NCBI RefSeq assembly: GCF_003481705.1
Contig: NZ_QULN01000001.1
Coordinates: forward strand, 423,985 to 487,984
Reading direction: 5' to 3'
DNA length: 64,000 bases
Origin: Butyricicoccus sp. OM04-18BH
GTDB taxonomy: Bacteria; Bacillota; Clostridia; Oscillospirales; Butyricicoccaceae
Shown: positions 1 through 8,907 of the stretch, piece after piece
How the letters are laid out: each line of letters begins with the position of its first letter
Numbering within the stretch: position 1 is the first letter of the stretch
Translations under genes and position numbers: made by a program
The notes under the pieces: generated by a model
What the model saw: only the letters and a program-made list of their open reading frames with translations
Told to the model about the DNA's origin: nothing
The model's database searches: none

Positions 1-2
1 CC

Positions 3-848
3 GCGGATATTTCGCTGGTTCAGCAGGCCGCCGAGGCGCTGAATGCGCTTCCCCCTGCCGCGGGCAACCGTTCCGGCCTGTCCTACGCCGCATACCGGCA
101 GCAGGAGCTTGCGGCGCTGAACCCCGCGGCGGCGGCGCTGCTCGCGAGCCCCAACAACACCCTCGGCATCGAATACTGCCGGGCGCTGCGCGATTTCCCG
201 ATGCAGCCGCTCGCAGTCGCGCGGCGCGGCGCCGGTCATGACGAGGCCGCTCCTGCGGACGGCTTCGCCTCGGCAAGCCTGCTGCGCGGATACCTGCGCG
301 AGGGCGGCGAGGAGCGGTGCGCCCCCTATCTGCCGGAAAGCTCCATCGAGGTCTGGCGGCGCGAAAAGGCGCGCGGCGCGGCGCCGGTGACGCTGCCGGA
401 GGGCGCCATGCTCACTCTGCTGCGTGCGGCGCTCTTTCGCGGCGCGCTCGCGACCGGCTCGGCAGACGGCTTTGATGAACGCTGCGCAGCCGCGGTCTAT
501 TCCGCCGTTTCGTTCTCGGATGCTGTCGAAAAGGCGCAGACGCGCCGGTTTCCGGCCGCCCGGGTGCGGCGGACGCTGCTCCGCGCGGCGCTCGGCATCT
601 CTCCGGACGCCTCGCCCCTGCCCTCGTATGCCCGCGTGCTTGCGTTCAGCTCGCGCGGCAGGACGCTCCTGCGGCAGCAGGTCGGCCTCCCTCTGATCGT
701 CAAGCCTGTCACCGAAAAGCAGCTGCCGGATGCGCTTCAGCCGTCTCTGCGGCTCGACGCCTTTGCGGACGACCTGTTCGGCCTTGCCCGCCCCGCGCCG
801 CTCCCCGGCGGCGAACATTACCGCAAAACCCCGTTTTATCTCACATAA
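3..848 (+). CDS. tmcAL: tRNA(Met) cytidine acetate ligase, 3' part (5' end outside window)
   Basis: The reading frame is open from base 3 and ends with TAA at 846-848, so the window starts inside the gene. TmcAL (YlbM) uses ATP and acetate to make N4-acetylcytidine at the wobble position of elongator tRNA-Met. The visible part contains the family signature SPNNTLGIEYCRAL (about residues 50-63 of the visible frame) followed by the RRGAGHDE block, which is typical of the nucleotidyltransferase core; the rest is the less conserved C-terminal helical domain. The catalytic N-terminal HxGH-type region is not in the window. The next gene begins 15 bp downstream on the same strand, so the two are probably co-transcribed. 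An ATG at 201 lies inside the conserved region and is not the true start. Confidence 0.88.
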   Translation, partial: ADISLVQQAAEALNALPPAAGNRSGLSYAAYRQQELAALNPAAAALLASPNNTLGIEYCRALRDFPMQPLAVARRGAGHDEAAPADGFASASLLRGYLREGGEERCAPYLPESSIEVWRREKARGAAPVTLPEGAMLTLLRAALFRGALATGSADGFDERCAAAVYSAVSFSDAVEKAQTRRFPAARVRRTLLRAALGISPDASPLPSYARVLAFSSRGRTLLRQQVGLPLIVKPVTEKQLPDALQPSLRLDAFADDLFGLARPAPLPGGEHYRKTPFYLT

Positions 849-863
849 GAAGAAGGAACCATC

Positions 864-1607
864 ATGATCGGACTCGGAACTATCATCAACTGCGGCTCAG
901 TGCTCGCCGGCGCGTCGGTCGGCATGCTGCTCAAAAACGGCCTGTCCAAACGCTTTGAGGACACCATCATGCAGGGCATCGGCCTGTGCACCATGTTCAT
1001 CGGCATCGGCGGCGCGCTCAGCGGCCTGCTGACGCTCGAAAACGGCCAGCTCTCCACGCAGCACACCATGCTGCTCATCCTCTCCCTTGCGCTCGGCGCG
1101 CTCATCGGCGAGGCGCTCAACATCGAAAAGCATCTCGAGGACTTCGGCATTTTCTGTCAGGACAGGCTGAAAAGCCAAGGCGACAGCCACTTTGTCGAGG
1201 GCTTCGTCAGCTTTTCGCTGCTTATCTGCATCGGCGCAATGGCCATTGTCGGCTCGCTTCAGGACGGCCTTTCGGGCGACGCCTCGCTGCTCATCGCGAA
1301 GGCCATCATCGACGGCATCGCGGCGGTCGTGTTCGCGGCCTCGCTCGGCAAGGGCGTATTCCTGTCCATCCTCCCGCTCGGCGTGTATCAGGGCGGCCTG
1401 ACGCTGCTCGCGCGCTTCATCCGCCCGTGGATGACCGACGAGCTCATCGCGCAGATGTCGTGCGTCGGCTCGGTGCTGATCTTCGCGGTCAGCCTCAATA
1501 TGATACGAAAAGACAAGATCAAGGTCGGCAATCTGCTCCCGGCAGTCTTTCTGCCGGTGGTGTTCTACCTGCTGAGCCGGTTTTTCCCTGTATTCGCAAC
1601 GCTGTAA
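864..1607 (+). CDS. DUF554 family integral membrane protein
   Basis: A 247-aa polytopic membrane protein of the DUF554 (YdfK/YqgA-like) family. The N-terminus MIGLGTIINCGSVLAGASVG and the following MLLKNGLSKRFED, IGLCTMFIGIGGALSGL and LALGALIGEALNIEKHLE blocks match the family pattern of glycine-rich hydrophobic helices; I see about six to seven hydrophobic segments. The family has no established biochemical function. The ATG follows an AAGAAGGAA ribosome-binding site, and the gene begins 15 bp after tmcAL. Length is normal for the family. No catalytic motif is visible. Confidence 0.85.
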   Translation: MIGLGTIINCGSVLAGASVGMLLKNGLSKRFEDTIMQGIGLCTMFIGIGGALSGLLTLENGQLSTQHTMLLILSLALGALIGEALNIEKHLEDFGIFCQDRLKSQGDSHFVEGFVSFSLLICIGAMAIVGSLQDGLSGDASLLIAKAIIDGIAAVVFAASLGKGVFLSILPLGVYQGGLTLLARFIRPWMTDELIAQMSCVGSVLIFAVSLNMIRKDKIKVGNLLPAVFLPVVFYLLSRFFPVFATL

Positions 1608-1692
1608 ATCCCAATCCACCGGAAGTTTCCACAAGCTGTGGATAATTCCTGTGCATCACCCGCTCCCCCTGTTTTTGAAAGGAACGCCCCTC

Positions 1693-2343
1693 ATGAAAAA
1701 AATCATCTCTCTCCTGCTTGCCGGACTGCTCTGCGCAAACCTCACCGCACCGGCGCTCGCCGCCGAGGACACGGCGGACACCGCCGCGCCCGGCCAGACC
1801 GCCATCACCTTCACCGACATGCCGTCAAGCCCGGAATTCGTCGAGTCGATCACCTGGGCGGTCGAAAACGGCATCACCACCGGCATGTACGACGGCCAGT
1901 TCTGGCCGGACTACACCTGCAATATCTCGCAGATCCTCACGTTCATCTGGCGCATGAGCGGCTCGCCCGAGCCGGCCGGTGAAAACCCCTTCCGGGATGT
2001 GCCGAACGGCAAATGGTACACCGCCGCCGCCGTCTGGGCGCACGAAAAGGGCATCGTCTCCGGCGACACGCTGCACCCGGACGCGCCCTGCACGCGCGCC
2101 ATGACCGTCACCTATCTCTGGCGGCTTGCCGGTTCGCCGCCCGAGTCCGACTCCCCGTTCAGCGACGTCAAGAGCACGGACAATTATGCTGCCGCGGTTG
2201 CGTGGGGCGCGGCGAACGGCATCATCAAGGGCATCACCCCGACGATCTTCGGCCCCTACAACACCTGCACGCGCGCGCATATCGTCACCTTCCTGCACCG
2301 TTACAGCGCCTCCCTCCTCACAGAAGCACCGGCTGAAACGTGA
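1693..2343 (+). CDS. Secreted SLH-domain protein
   Basis: A 216-aa exported protein. The start at 1693 is preferred over the in-frame codon at 1651 because it gives a clean signal peptide (MKKIISLLLAGLLCANL followed by an A-x-A cleavage region) and sits behind GAAAGGA. The mature part consists of about three surface-layer-homology units, recognised by repeats of FxDM/FRDV/FSDV, WAxxxGI and FxP/xCTR blocks (VESITWAVENGITTG, AAAVWAHEKGIVSG, AAAVAWGAANGIIKG). SLH units normally tether proteins to pyruvylated secondary cell-wall polymers. Nothing but SLH units is present, so it may be a small cell-wall adaptor. A bidirectional terminator follows 15 bp downstream. Confidence 0.85.
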   Translation: MKKIISLLLAGLLCANLTAPALAAEDTADTAAPGQTAITFTDMPSSPEFVESITWAVENGITTGMYDGQFWPDYTCNISQILTFIWRMSGSPEPAGENPFRDVPNGKWYTAAAVWAHEKGIVSGDTLHPDAPCTRAMTVTYLWRLAGSPPESDSPFSDVKSTDNYAAAVAWGAANGIIKGITPTIFGPYNTCTRAHIVTFLHRYSASLLTEAPAET

Positions 2344-2357
2344 ATATCCACGAAAAA

Positions 2358-2391
2358 AGCTCCCGTTCCGAAAAAAATCGGAACAGGAGCT
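2358..2391. terminator. Bidirectional intrinsic terminator
   Basis: A 13-bp stem (2358-2370 with 2379-2391) carries A/T runs on both sides. It separates the convergent SLH gene and hydrogenase gene. The single mismatch becomes a G-U pair when read on the minus strand. Confidence 0.85.
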
Positions 2392-2403
2392 TTTTTATGC
2401 TTT

Positions 2404-3927
2404 TTAATCTACCAGCTTATCCAGCTCGGCAACGTGGTGCGTACCGGTCGCAACCTGATGCTCCGCCTGCTTTGCGTACATATTGACCGCAACCGAGGAC
2501 TTCTTGATCGACTGCATCGTGCCTGCGCCGGCGACACAGCCGCCCGGACACGCCATGCCCTCGAGCAGGTAGCCGTTATACTTGCCGGCCTTCGCCATCA
2601 TCATCAGCTTGCGGCATTCGCTCAGGCCCTCCGCATTCGCGACCTTGATCTCGCGGTCGGGGTACTTTTCCTTGATGACGTTGACGACCGCCTGCGCAAC
2701 GCCGCCGGAAACCGCGAAATTACGGCCGTCCGCGGATGCGTCGTTGACGCCGTGCGGGTCCTCCTTGAGCGTGTTCACATCAATATGACGCGCCTCGAAA
2801 ATGCCCGCCATCTCCTCGAAGGTCAGAACAAAATCTACCTCGCTTCGAACCGTGCGGCGCATTGCCTCGAGCTTTTTCGCCGCGCAGGGGCCGATAAAGG
2901 CGACCTTCGCGCCCGGCTGATGGTGCTTGATGAGCCGCGCGGTCAGCGTCATCGGGGTCAGCGCCATCGAGATGGAGTTTGCCTGCTCCGGGAACAGCTT
3001 TTTCGCCATCACAGACCAGGCCGGACAGCAGGACGTCGCCATAAACGGCAGCTTTTCAGGGACCTCCTTGACGAAGTCCTCCGCCTCCTGCGCCGCACAC
3101 AGGTCGGCGCCGATCGCGACCTCGATGATATCGGCGAAGCCGAGCTGCTTCATCGCGGCGCGCAGCTTGCCCGGCGTGACCTTGGGGCCGAACTGACCGA
3201 CGAACGCCGGCGCTACGGCAGCGTAAACGCGCTCGCCTGCCTGAATCGCGCGGATCATCTGGAAGATCTGCGACTTGTCCGCGATCGCGCCGAACGGGCA
3301 GTTGACCAGACACTGTCCGCAGGAAACGCACTTGTCGTAATCAATATCCGCGCGGCCGTTTTGGTCCGAGTGGATAGCGTCCATGCCGCAGGCCGCGGCG
3401 CACGGGCGCTTCTGATGGTTGATGGCCTTGTACGCGCATACATCGACGCAGCGGCCGCACTTGATGCACTTATCCTGATCGATGATGGACTTGCGGGTGA
3501 ACGGGTCGATGGAGACCGCGCCCTTCGGGCAGACCTCGACGCACGGACGCGCCATGCAGCCCTGGCACACATCGGTCACGCGGACCTGATTTTCCGGGCA
3601 GGCGTTGCAGGCAAACTTGATGATGTTGATGAGCGGAGGGGTGTAGTAGGTCTCCTCCTTGGTCGCCGCGTCGATGTTGTCGGACAGCGGCGCATGCTCA
3701 GCCGCGCTGCGGCACGGCAGACCCATCGCCAGACGCAGGCGTTCGCCTACGATAGCGCGCTCCAGAAAAATATCCTGGCGATTGGATGCTACCTCGCCCG
3801 GCATGATGTCATACGGCAGCGCCTCGATGCGGCGGTCGGTCGGCCACTCGGTATGGTACGCCATACGTGCGACCTCGGTAAAAATACGGTGTCGAATGTC
3901 TCGAATTCGAGTTTCCACGCCTCTCAT
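2404..3927 (-). CDS. Monomeric group B [FeFe] hydrogenase
   Basis: A 507-aa cytosolic hydrogenase exchanging electrons between ferredoxin-type carriers and protons/H2. The middle N-terminal part (residues about 107-212) is cysteine rich, with CNACPENQ, CQGCMARPCVEVCP, CIKCGRCVDVC and CVSCGQCLVNCP, indicating several [4Fe-4S] clusters. The H-cluster motifs follow: TSCCPAW (298-304), GPCAAKKLE (346-354) and EGMACPGGCVAG (456-467), with the four bridging or ligating cysteines near C300, C348, C460 and C464. The GPC variant of the second motif and the domain order fit the group B clade rather than the classical Clostridium pasteurianum CpI type. ATG at 3927 follows AAGGAGG; an upstream in-frame start at 3996 lacks a site. 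No maturation genes (hydEFG) or partner subunits are adjacent. Confidence 0.93.
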   Translation of the reverse strand: MRGVETRIRDIRHRIFTEVARMAYHTEWPTDRRIEALPYDIMPGEVASNRQDIFLERAIVGERLRLAMGLPCRSAAEHAPLSDNIDAATKEETYYTPPLINIIKFACNACPENQVRVTDVCQGCMARPCVEVCPKGAVSIDPFTRKSIIDQDKCIKCGRCVDVCAYKAINHQKRPCAAACGMDAIHSDQNGRADIDYDKCVSCGQCLVNCPFGAIADKSQIFQMIRAIQAGERVYAAVAPAFVGQFGPKVTPGKLRAAMKQLGFADIIEVAIGADLCAAQEAEDFVKEVPEKLPFMATSCCPAWSVMAKKLFPEQANSISMALTPMTLTARLIKHHQPGAKVAFIGPCAAKKLEAMRRTVRSEVDFVLTFEEMAGIFEARHIDVNTLKEDPHGVNDASADGRNFAVSGGVAQAVVNVIKEKYPDREIKVANAEGLSECRKLMMMAKAGKYNGYLLEGMACPGGCVAGAGTMQSIKKSSVAVNMYAKQAEHQVATGTHHVAELDKLVD

Positions 3928-3981
3928 GAAATCAAATCCTCCTTGTGTGTGTCCCCTGTAATCATTCTTATCCCTTGAAAA

Positions 3982-4011
3982 GCCGCAGAGTCTCAAAAGA
4001 AGCTCTGCGGC
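3982..4011 (-). terminator. Terminator downstream of the GGDEF-EAL gene
   Basis: A perfect 9-bp GC-rich stem (GCCGCAGAG 3982-3990 with 4003-4011) is followed on the minus strand by CTTTTC. It lies 100 bp after the GGDEF-EAL stop codon and just upstream of the hydrogenase ribosome-binding site. Confidence 0.6.
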
Positions 4012-4110
4012 GGACTTTTGTCCTTATAGTGCCGCCTTGCGTGCGGACATAACGATCTATTATCAGAATACAGCATCAGAGGAAGGATGTAAAGAGGAAT
4101 TGTAGATTTT

Positions 4111-7100
4111 TTAACAATATCTTTCGTACAATTTTCGCTGTTCTTTTTGTATGTTTTGCCCAGAATCTCTTCTGTGCTCCTCCGCGCCGTTCGGGAACTC
4201 GCGCAGGATCTCCTGCGCCGGGGCGGCGATCGCGGACGGCACCGCGCTGGGACGGCTGAGGAAATAGCCCTGGAACAGGTCCGCGCCGAGCGCTCGCGAG
4301 GTGCGCAGCTCCGCTGCGGTCTCGATGCCCTCCGCAACGATCCGCATGCCGCGCTGATGCGCATAGGATACGATGTTGCGCACGACCTCCTGCTTGTTCG
4401 GGTCGCTTTCTATGCCGCGGATGATGGAAATGTCGATCTTGATGAAATCCGGGTCGAGCGTGATGAGGTTGCCCTCATTGCTGTAGCCGCTGCCGTAATC
4501 GTCGAGCGCATACAGGCCGGACAGCACCGTGGAGCGCCGCTTCATGTTCAGTATTTCGAGGTCGAGATCCTCCTCCTCGGTGATCTCGATGACGACATTG
4601 TGGCCGATGCCATTTACACGGCGGCGCATTTCCTCGACGTCCGCGCCGATCAGGCAGACGCTCGCGATCGAATTGACGAACAGCCATGCGTTTTCCGCGA
4701 GCAGGCCGCTCTGCTGCCGCAGGCGGAAGATCTCGGGCACGGTGAACATGGTGAGCTTTTCGATGTCATACAGCCGTCCGGTCTCCTGCGCGAGCCTCAT
4801 GACCGTGCCGGGCGAGCGGAGATTGGGCATTTCGGGGCGCATGAGCGCCTCATAGGCCGCCTCCTCGCCGTTCCGGTCGAAGATCGGCTGAAAATGATAG
4901 GTCACGCGGCTCTCCGCGAGCATCTGCTCGAATTCCTGCGCGATCTGGGTCTCATAGGAGGCCTCGTTGTACACGCCGATGTCGAATTCCTGCATGCCGC
5001 CCTTGTGCGAGCGCTTGACCTGATACATCGCGAAATCGGCGTATTTCTTGAGCGAGGCCATGTCGTTCCCGTCCTCGGGATACCACGCCACGCCGCCCGA
5101 GATGCTGACGGCGAACGAATCGCCGTTCGGCAGGACGATGGACGCGCGGCGCAGGCGGCTCTGCAGGCTGTTGAGGTCGCGCCTGAGCTGTGCACGGCTG
5201 TCGTAGCCGTAGAACAGCACCATGAACTCATCGCCCGACAGACGGCTGCATACCGAGTTCCCGGTCATCGCGTCGTGCAGCGTGCGTCCGGTCTCGCGGA
5301 TATAGCGGTCGCCGGTGTCGTGGCCGTAGGCATCGTTCAGCGCCTTGAGGTTATCGAGGTCGAGCATCATGAGCGCCGCATGGCCCAGACGGGACGGTGC
5401 GCGGAACAGGCGCTCGCAGGTGCGGTTGAACGCCTTGCGGTTGTAAAGGCCGGTCAGCATATCGTAGTCGCGCTCGTGCTCGATGCGCAGCCGCTCCTCG
5501 GTCATGGCCGTCACGTCCTCGAGCAGACCGACCTGCGTCTGATTTTCAAAGGCGATGTGCAGCCGGATGTAGCGCACGCTGCCGTCCTTCTGCGGGATGC
5601 GGAACACGCAGCCACCGTCCGGCAGGCCGAAATTCTCCTGTTCCGTGACGATCCTTTCGATCAGCTTTTCAAAATCGTGCGGCGACAGCTCGCCCTCCGG
5701 CTCTTTGAGGCCGAGCATAGCGAAAAAGTTGTCCGTCGTATAGACCGGCGCGCCCTTCCGCAGCTCGTAGCCGGCCAGCTTGACGCTCGCCATGTCGATG
5801 ATGCGCTGAAAGCGGGTCGAGGTGTTGATGATGCTGCGGCTGAGGTCGGTGAAGGCGGCCGCAAAGCGGTCCAGCTCCGCGATGCCGGTGCGCGACAGAC
5901 GCGGAAGGTTTCCCGGGGCGAGCTTCGCGGATGCGGCGACCTCGTCCGACAGGCGCGTGATCGGCCCGGCCAGTCTGCGGCTGGAAAACAGGCAGCCGAG
6001 CAGACCGACGAGCACGGTCAGCAGTATGGTGATGACCAGCCACTCCTGCGCGCTGCGCGAAAACGCGAACAGCCGGGTCGTCGAGACCGTTCCGACCAGC
6101 ATCCAGTGGCTTCCCTCGGAGAACGGCGCATTGCGGCTGTACAGCGAGAGCGGCACCACGGAAGCATAGCAGCGCCAGCCGTCAAAGCGCGTCCAGCCGC
6201 CGCTCTCGCTCTGCATATCGACCGCAAAGACGCCCGACTGGCTTCTGTCGCTGTCTGCGGCGGAGGTCACCACGCGGTGCAGCGTCATGCTGCTGTCCTG
6301 CGTGGTATCCGGGGAACGGGCGAGAAGGTAGGCGCCGAAGCCGTCGTTCTGAAGCTCGGAATACGGCAGAAGGCTCTGCACGTAGCGCGTGAGCAGCTCG
6401 ACGCCGATCACGCCGTAGACTGTCCCGTCCGGATAGATGAGCGGCTGCGTGTAGGAGATGACCGGGCGGCTGTCTCCGGCGAGCGTGTAGCTCTCGGTCG
6501 ACCATCGGCCGTAGTCTGCGGCGTTCTGAATGCCGCCGTCCTCGCGCGCGCGGTCATACGGCAGGCGGAAAAAGTCGTCCTGCGCGCCGCCTGTGACCGG
6601 AATGCCCGGCTCCCAGTTTTCGCTCGTCGAAATGCTCATTCTGCGCATGACCGCCGCCGGCGCGTGCTCGAACAGCAGATCGTCGTTCGTGACGGAGGCC
6701 GGCGCGGACGGGTCGAGGTCGCGCAGGTAAAGACAGGGCAGCGAACCGCCTGCCGTGCGGCTGATCTCGCCCGTATGCAGCACGATATACACGCCTGTCA
6801 CGTTCTTTTCGCGCAGCGTGCGCACCATCTGGCCGCTGACCTCATCGAACAGCGGCGTGCTTTTCTCGTTCGACGAGGTGAGCGAAGCCACGGTTTCGCC
6901 CTCCTGAACAAGCTGCGCCGCCGCACGGTTTACCGCGCTGTCCAGATCAGAAAGGTCTTGCGCCTCGATCAGCTGTCCGGAGATATAGGCGGCGCGGTTG
7001 ACGACCTGCTTGTCCAGGATCTGCTCCGCATTGCTGTTCAGGCGCGAGGGGAAGCCGCTCAGCGTGAACGACAGCAGGAGCATGGCGATCTCGACCGCGA

Positions 7101-7194
7101 GCACGGCAACAAGCGCGAGAAAGACCGTGCTGAATACCGATCTCTCGCGTTCTTTTTCCGTCTCGTTTTCTCTTTTTATGTGCATGATATTCAA
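4111..7194 (-). CDS. Membrane Cache-GGDEF-EAL c-di-GMP signalling protein
   Basis: A 1027-aa membrane sensor likely to make and/or hydrolyse cyclic di-GMP. Order: cytosolic N-terminus, TM1 (about 20-46), extracellular Cache-like sensor (50-375), TM2 (385-404), HAMP-like linker, PAS-like region (460-565), GGDEF domain (575-740) and EAL domain (755-990). The GGDEF signature reads SGDEF (653-657), a tolerated variant. The EAL domain keeps EAL (782-784), the asparagine of FVNS, EITE, DDYGSGYS, the lysine of IKID and the VAEGIE and QGYF motifs, so phosphodiesterase activity is plausible. The 1027-aa frame starts at TTG (7194) with GAAAGGA about 10 bp upstream; an ATG three codons in is an alternative. 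It follows the solute-binding lipoprotein gene by 30 bp, so both are probably one transcript. Confidence 0.93.
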   Translation of the reverse strand: MNIMHIKRENETEKERERSVFSTVFLALVAVLAVEIAMLLLSFTLSGFPSRLNSNAEQILDKQVVNRAAYISGQLIEAQDLSDLDSAVNRAAAQLVQEGETVASLTSSNEKSTPLFDEVSGQMVRTLREKNVTGVYIVLHTGEISRTAGGSLPCLYLRDLDPSAPASVTNDDLLFEHAPAAVMRRMSISTSENWEPGIPVTGGAQDDFFRLPYDRAREDGGIQNAADYGRWSTESYTLAGDSRPVISYTQPLIYPDGTVYGVIGVELLTRYVQSLLPYSELQNDGFGAYLLARSPDTTQDSSMTLHRVVTSAADSDRSQSGVFAVDMQSESGGWTRFDGWRCYASVVPLSLYSRNAPFSEGSHWMLVGTVSTTRLFAFSRSAQEWLVITILLTVLVGLLGCLFSSRRLAGPITRLSDEVAASAKLAPGNLPRLSRTGIAELDRFAAAFTDLSRSIINTSTRFQRIIDMASVKLAGYELRKGAPVYTTDNFFAMLGLKEPEGELSPHDFEKLIERIVTEQENFGLPDGGCVFRIPQKDGSVRYIRLHIAFENQTQVGLLEDVTAMTEERLRIEHERDYDMLTGLYNRKAFNRTCERLFRAPSRLGHAALMMLDLDNLKALNDAYGHDTGDRYIRETGRTLHDAMTGNSVCSRLSGDEFMVLFYGYDSRAQLRRDLNSLQSRLRRASIVLPNGDSFAVSISGGVAWYPEDGNDMASLKKYADFAMYQVKRSHKGGMQEFDIGVYNEASYETQIAQEFEQMLAESRVTYHFQPIFDRNGEEAAYEALMRPEMPNLRSPGTVMRLAQETGRLYDIEKLTMFTVPEIFRLRQQSGLLAENAWLFVNSIASVCLIGADVEEMRRRVNGIGHNVVIEITEEEDLDLEILNMKRRSTVLSGLYALDDYGSGYSNEGNLITLDPDFIKIDISIIRGIESDPNKQEVVRNIVSYAHQRGMRIVAEGIETAAELRTSRALGADLFQGYFLSRPSAVPSAIAAPAQEILREFPNGAEEHRRDSGQNIQKEQRKLYERYC

Positions 7195-7224
7195 AGGCCG
7201 TGCATTCCTTTCGCCGCCGTCCGG

Positions 7225-8661
7225 TCAGCCCTCGCAGCTCCTGAGCTTCTCCAGTGTCTCGTTATACCAGTTCTCGAAGCATCCGTCGGTCAGAAATTCC
7301 GCCTCCGCGTCCGCAGCGCTCTGTCCCGCCGCAATGCGCTCCTCGACCGTCCTGCGGTCGGCCGATGCACGGTCGCTCATGCAGGATTCCAGTATACTGC
7401 GCGCATCCTTTGCGCCGGTGAACGCCGGCATGGTATACAGCTCGCAGCTGTTCACCGTGTCGATCGCAGTCGAGAGGATCTCCTTCATGCTGCCGCTCAG
7501 CGGCAGTCCGCTCTGCTCGATGGCGTCCATATCGCACGCCGCGTGCGTGACCGGCATATAGCCCGAGCCGACCGAAAAGCTGATGTTGTTTTCCGGCTCG
7601 GTGATCCATTTGAGAAACTCGACCGAAGCCTCGATCTGCTCGTCGGTGCCGCGGGTCACGACCATGCCTGCGCCCTGCTGCACCGCCACCGGCTCGCAGC
7701 CCTCGAACGTCGGGCAGGGCAGCGCGCGCATCGTGATGTCGTAGCTCCGGCCGTCGTCCCGGATGACCTGCGTCGGCAGGAAGGTCGCGCTCGCGTTCGA
7801 GCCGACATATGCAAGCAGGCCGCCGCTCTTGATCTCGTCGCTGCGGAAACGGCCGGACGCAGAGAAATATCCCTTGATAAAGGGCACATAGTAGTTGTCC
7901 CACAGTCTGCGCACGGCATCCCGGTCGAAATTCAGCGTCATCCTGCCGTTCTTTATGCGGAAGATCGGGGCGCCCAGCTCCTTCGCGCCTGCGAGGATAT
8001 AGTTCGCCATCGCATCGCGGCCGAACAGCGCCCTGCCGTCGGCCGGCGCATCGGTCTGCGCGTCCGTCCAGTCGTAATACTTCTCCGCCGTCCGCACAAC
8101 GCCCTCGACGGTCAAAAGATCGCTGTAATCCGCGCCCGCTGCCTGCGCGAACTTCTGCCAGTCGGTATCGTTGAGGAACAGCAGCTCGGTGCATTTGGCG
8201 GTCGGGAAGATCTTGATGCTGCCGTCCCCGTCGAAGTCGCCCTCCTCCAGATAGGCTTCGATATACTTTTCGCGCTCCTTCTCATCGAGATAGGGCGCGA
8301 GATCCACGACCAGCCCCATCCGGTCGATGGCATACGCCGTGTCCGCATAAGCGGAGAAAATATTCGGCAGCGCCTCCGCGCCGACCTTGCCCTCCGCCGC
8401 ATTCATCACATTGGTCTCGAGATCGTTCACGCTTCCCTGACCGGACGCGATGACCTCGATATTGCGTTCCCTGCCGACCGTGTCGTTGAACTCCTCGACG
8501 AGCCGGTTGAACGTCTCCAGCTGGTCGCCGTTATAGTACGTCCAGACGGTCAGCTCGACCGGAGACGCAAAGGATGCCGTTCCCTGCGTACCGCAGGCCG
8601 AGATGCCGAGCAGCAGCGCGCCCGCGAGCAGCGCCGCCGCAAATCTGGATTTTCTGTTCAT
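7225..8661 (-). CDS. Extracellular solute-binding lipoprotein (sugar-type, family 1)
   Basis: A 478-aa lipoprotein with signal peptide and lipobox LGISAC (cysteine 23). The body resembles family 1 ABC substrate-binding proteins: VELTVWTYYNGDQLETFNRL at the N-terminal lobe, an NIFSAYADTAYAID block and a WITEPENN segment near the C-terminus. Such proteins bind oligosaccharides or similar solutes outside the membrane and normally deliver them to two permeases. No permease or ATPase lies nearby; instead the next gene, 30 bp downstream, is a Cache-GGDEF-EAL protein. I infer a sensory rather than a transport role. Two perfect hairpins lie upstream at 8698-8805. Confidence 0.9.
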   Translation of the reverse strand: MNRKSRFAAALLAGALLLGISACGTQGTASFASPVELTVWTYYNGDQLETFNRLVEEFNDTVGRERNIEVIASGQGSVNDLETNVMNAAEGKVGAEALPNIFSAYADTAYAIDRMGLVVDLAPYLDEKEREKYIEAYLEEGDFDGDGSIKIFPTAKCTELLFLNDTDWQKFAQAAGADYSDLLTVEGVVRTAEKYYDWTDAQTDAPADGRALFGRDAMANYILAGAKELGAPIFRIKNGRMTLNFDRDAVRRLWDNYYVPFIKGYFSASGRFRSDEIKSGGLLAYVGSNASATFLPTQVIRDDGRSYDITMRALPCPTFEGCEPVAVQQGAGMVVTRGTDEQIEASVEFLKWITEPENNISFSVGSGYMPVTHAACDMDAIEQSGLPLSGSMKEILSTAIDTVNSCELYTMPAFTGAKDARSILESCMSDRASADRRTVEERIAAGQSAADAEAEFLTDGCFENWYNETLEKLRSCEG

Positions 8662-8697
8662 GTTCTTCCATCTTCTCTCCGAAATTACAATACTCAG

Positions 8698-8805
8698 TCT
8701 GGCGAAAAAACGAAGTTTTCGCCAGAGTCAATACTGCCCTATTGTATCATATTCTGCGGCAGATGAAAAGCAGGTGCGCCTGCCGAAAAAACGTTTTCGG
8801 CAGGC
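8698..8805. repeat. Pair of related perfect hairpins upstream of the solute-binding gene
   Basis: Hairpin one pairs 8698-8708 with 8716-8726 (11 bp, arm TCTGGCGAAAA). Hairpin two pairs 8778-8789 with 8794-8805 (12 bp, arm GCCTGCCGAAAA). Both arms share the GGCGAAAA/GCCGAAAA edge. Neither is followed by a clear T run. A TACAAT-like -10 for the minus-strand gene lies between them. They resemble hairpins seen elsewhere in this window (15540-15731 and 45278-45379). Confidence 0.7.
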
Positions 8806-8844
8806 CGTGCTCTGACTGCACACAGCGAAAATAGTCCGGAAACA

Positions 8845-8875
8845 GAAAAAACCGAGGATATTCCCCGGTTTTTCC
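8845..8875 (-). terminator. Terminator of the fhaW-pbp operon
   Basis: The stem AAAAACCG-GG pairs with CC-CGGTTTTT around an ATATT loop (about 8846-8873), with T/A runs at both edges. It lies 33 bp after the penicillin-binding protein stop codon. Confidence 0.75.
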
Positions 8876-8907
8876 AGTTTTACACAGTTTTCCTCCTGCA
8901 ACGCGCT

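Noticed and set aside
651..660. CRISPR array anywhere in the window
   Set aside because: I looked for regularly spaced 25-40 bp direct repeats and found none. The only tandem repeats are the 103-bp unit at 12076 and the coding repeat at 47040-47190. The coordinates here are only a placeholder.
4147..8766. 1539-codon open frame on the plus strand opposite the GGDEF-EAL and solute-binding genes
   Set aside because: It is antisense to two genes with clear motifs; high-GC coding sequence commonly leaves long open antisense frames. The translation has no family features.
8698..8805. Two hairpins as transcription terminators
   Set aside because: Neither is followed by a T tract on the relevant strand, and the PBP gene already has a terminator at 8845-8875.
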